DNA of 64,000 bases. It comes from Bifidobacterium [indicum] DSM 20214 = LMG 11587. Its GTDB lineage: Bacteria; Actinomycetota; Actinomycetes; Actinomycetales; Bifidobacteriaceae. Positions 63,992-64,000 of this stretch are shown in pieces. The notes beneath the pieces are model-generated. The model was not told the origin of the DNA. It saw only the letters and a list, made by a program, of their open reading frames with translations, and ran no database searches. The stretch spans positions 248,001 through 312,000 of the forward strand of contig NZ_CP006018.1 of assembly GCF_000706765.1 (NCBI RefSeq), in the 5' to 3' direction. Numbering within the stretch: the stretch's first letter is position 1; the number at the start of each line of letters is the position of its first letter. Both the position numbers and the translations under genes were made by a program.

Positions 63992-64000
63992 ATGAGGCAC
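63992..64000 (+). CDS. Start of a further gene (truncated)
   Basis: GGGAGGG is followed 5 bases later by ATGAGGCAC, where the window ends. Only three codons are visible, so the product cannot be named; the ribosome site is the only evidence. Confidence 0.35.

Overview
The window looks like a chromosomal segment of a Bifidobacterium, most likely from the insect-gut (B. asteroides-like) group. This is inferred from gene content and no database was searched. Support: high-GC actinobacterial coding style, the rmlB / rmlC-rmlD fusion / rmlA order, an IclR regulator divergent from leuCD, a Wzm/Wzt-type exporter beside rhamnose genes, and above all a complete ndh-cydABDC respiratory block. That block is exceptional in the genus but is known from the bee-gut clade.

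Layout. (1) 1-3.6 kb: the end of an MFS transporter, a small pyrimidine-dimer-glycosylase-like protein, NhaA, and an HxlR regulator divergent from an NAD(P)-binding reductase. (2) 3.7-9.6 kb: a minus-strand locus of frlB/fraB-like deglycase, frlD/fraD-like kinase, GntR regulator, amidohydrolase-like protein and YfcC/DcuC-type transporter. It is best read as an Amadori-compound (fructosyl-amino-acid) utilisation operon, with a clear promoter and a perfect 20-bp operator-like palindrome. (3) 9.7-15.3 kb: MarR plus a drug exporter, tRNA-Ser, and MntH divergent from an MntR/DtxR regulator. (4) 15.4-35 kb: a cell-surface polysaccharide region with large membrane proteins, a GH25 lysozyme with ricin-type lectin domains, two tandem DUF2142-like paralogues, dTDP-rhamnose synthesis, an ABC polysaccharide exporter, and a very large internally duplicated GT2 glycosyltransferase that is split by a frameshift. 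(5) 35-37 kb: the rpsF-ssb-rpsR-rplI operon, preceded by a probable S6:S18 autoregulatory leader and ended by a 21-bp terminator stem. (6) 37-45 kb: a MIF-like tautomerase, GtrA, an MFS protein, a histidine phosphatase, a DUF805 protein, and an NMT1-type ABC permease and binding protein without an ATPase. (7) 45-50.4 kb: the anaerobic ribonucleotide reductase nrdDG behind two NrdR boxes spaced 31 bp apart, then gltX, tRNA-Glu and tRNA-Gln. (8) 50.6-59.1 kb: NDH-2, cytochrome bd oxidase and its CydDC assembly exporter, with a polyprenyl diphosphate synthase convergent to it. (9) 59.2-64 kb: an unusual metallophosphoesterase, an LtbR/NdgR-like IclR regulator and leuCD; the next gene starts at the very end.

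Two threads run through the window. Several genes (rmlB, gltX, the GT2 gene starting at 34928, the phosphoesterase and the IclR regulator) have a -10-like hexamer 6-7 nt before the ATG and no Shine-Dalgarno, which suggests leaderless mRNAs. The oxygen-related gene sets sit close together: NrdDG for anaerobic dNTP synthesis, and NDH-2/CydAB for oxygen use.
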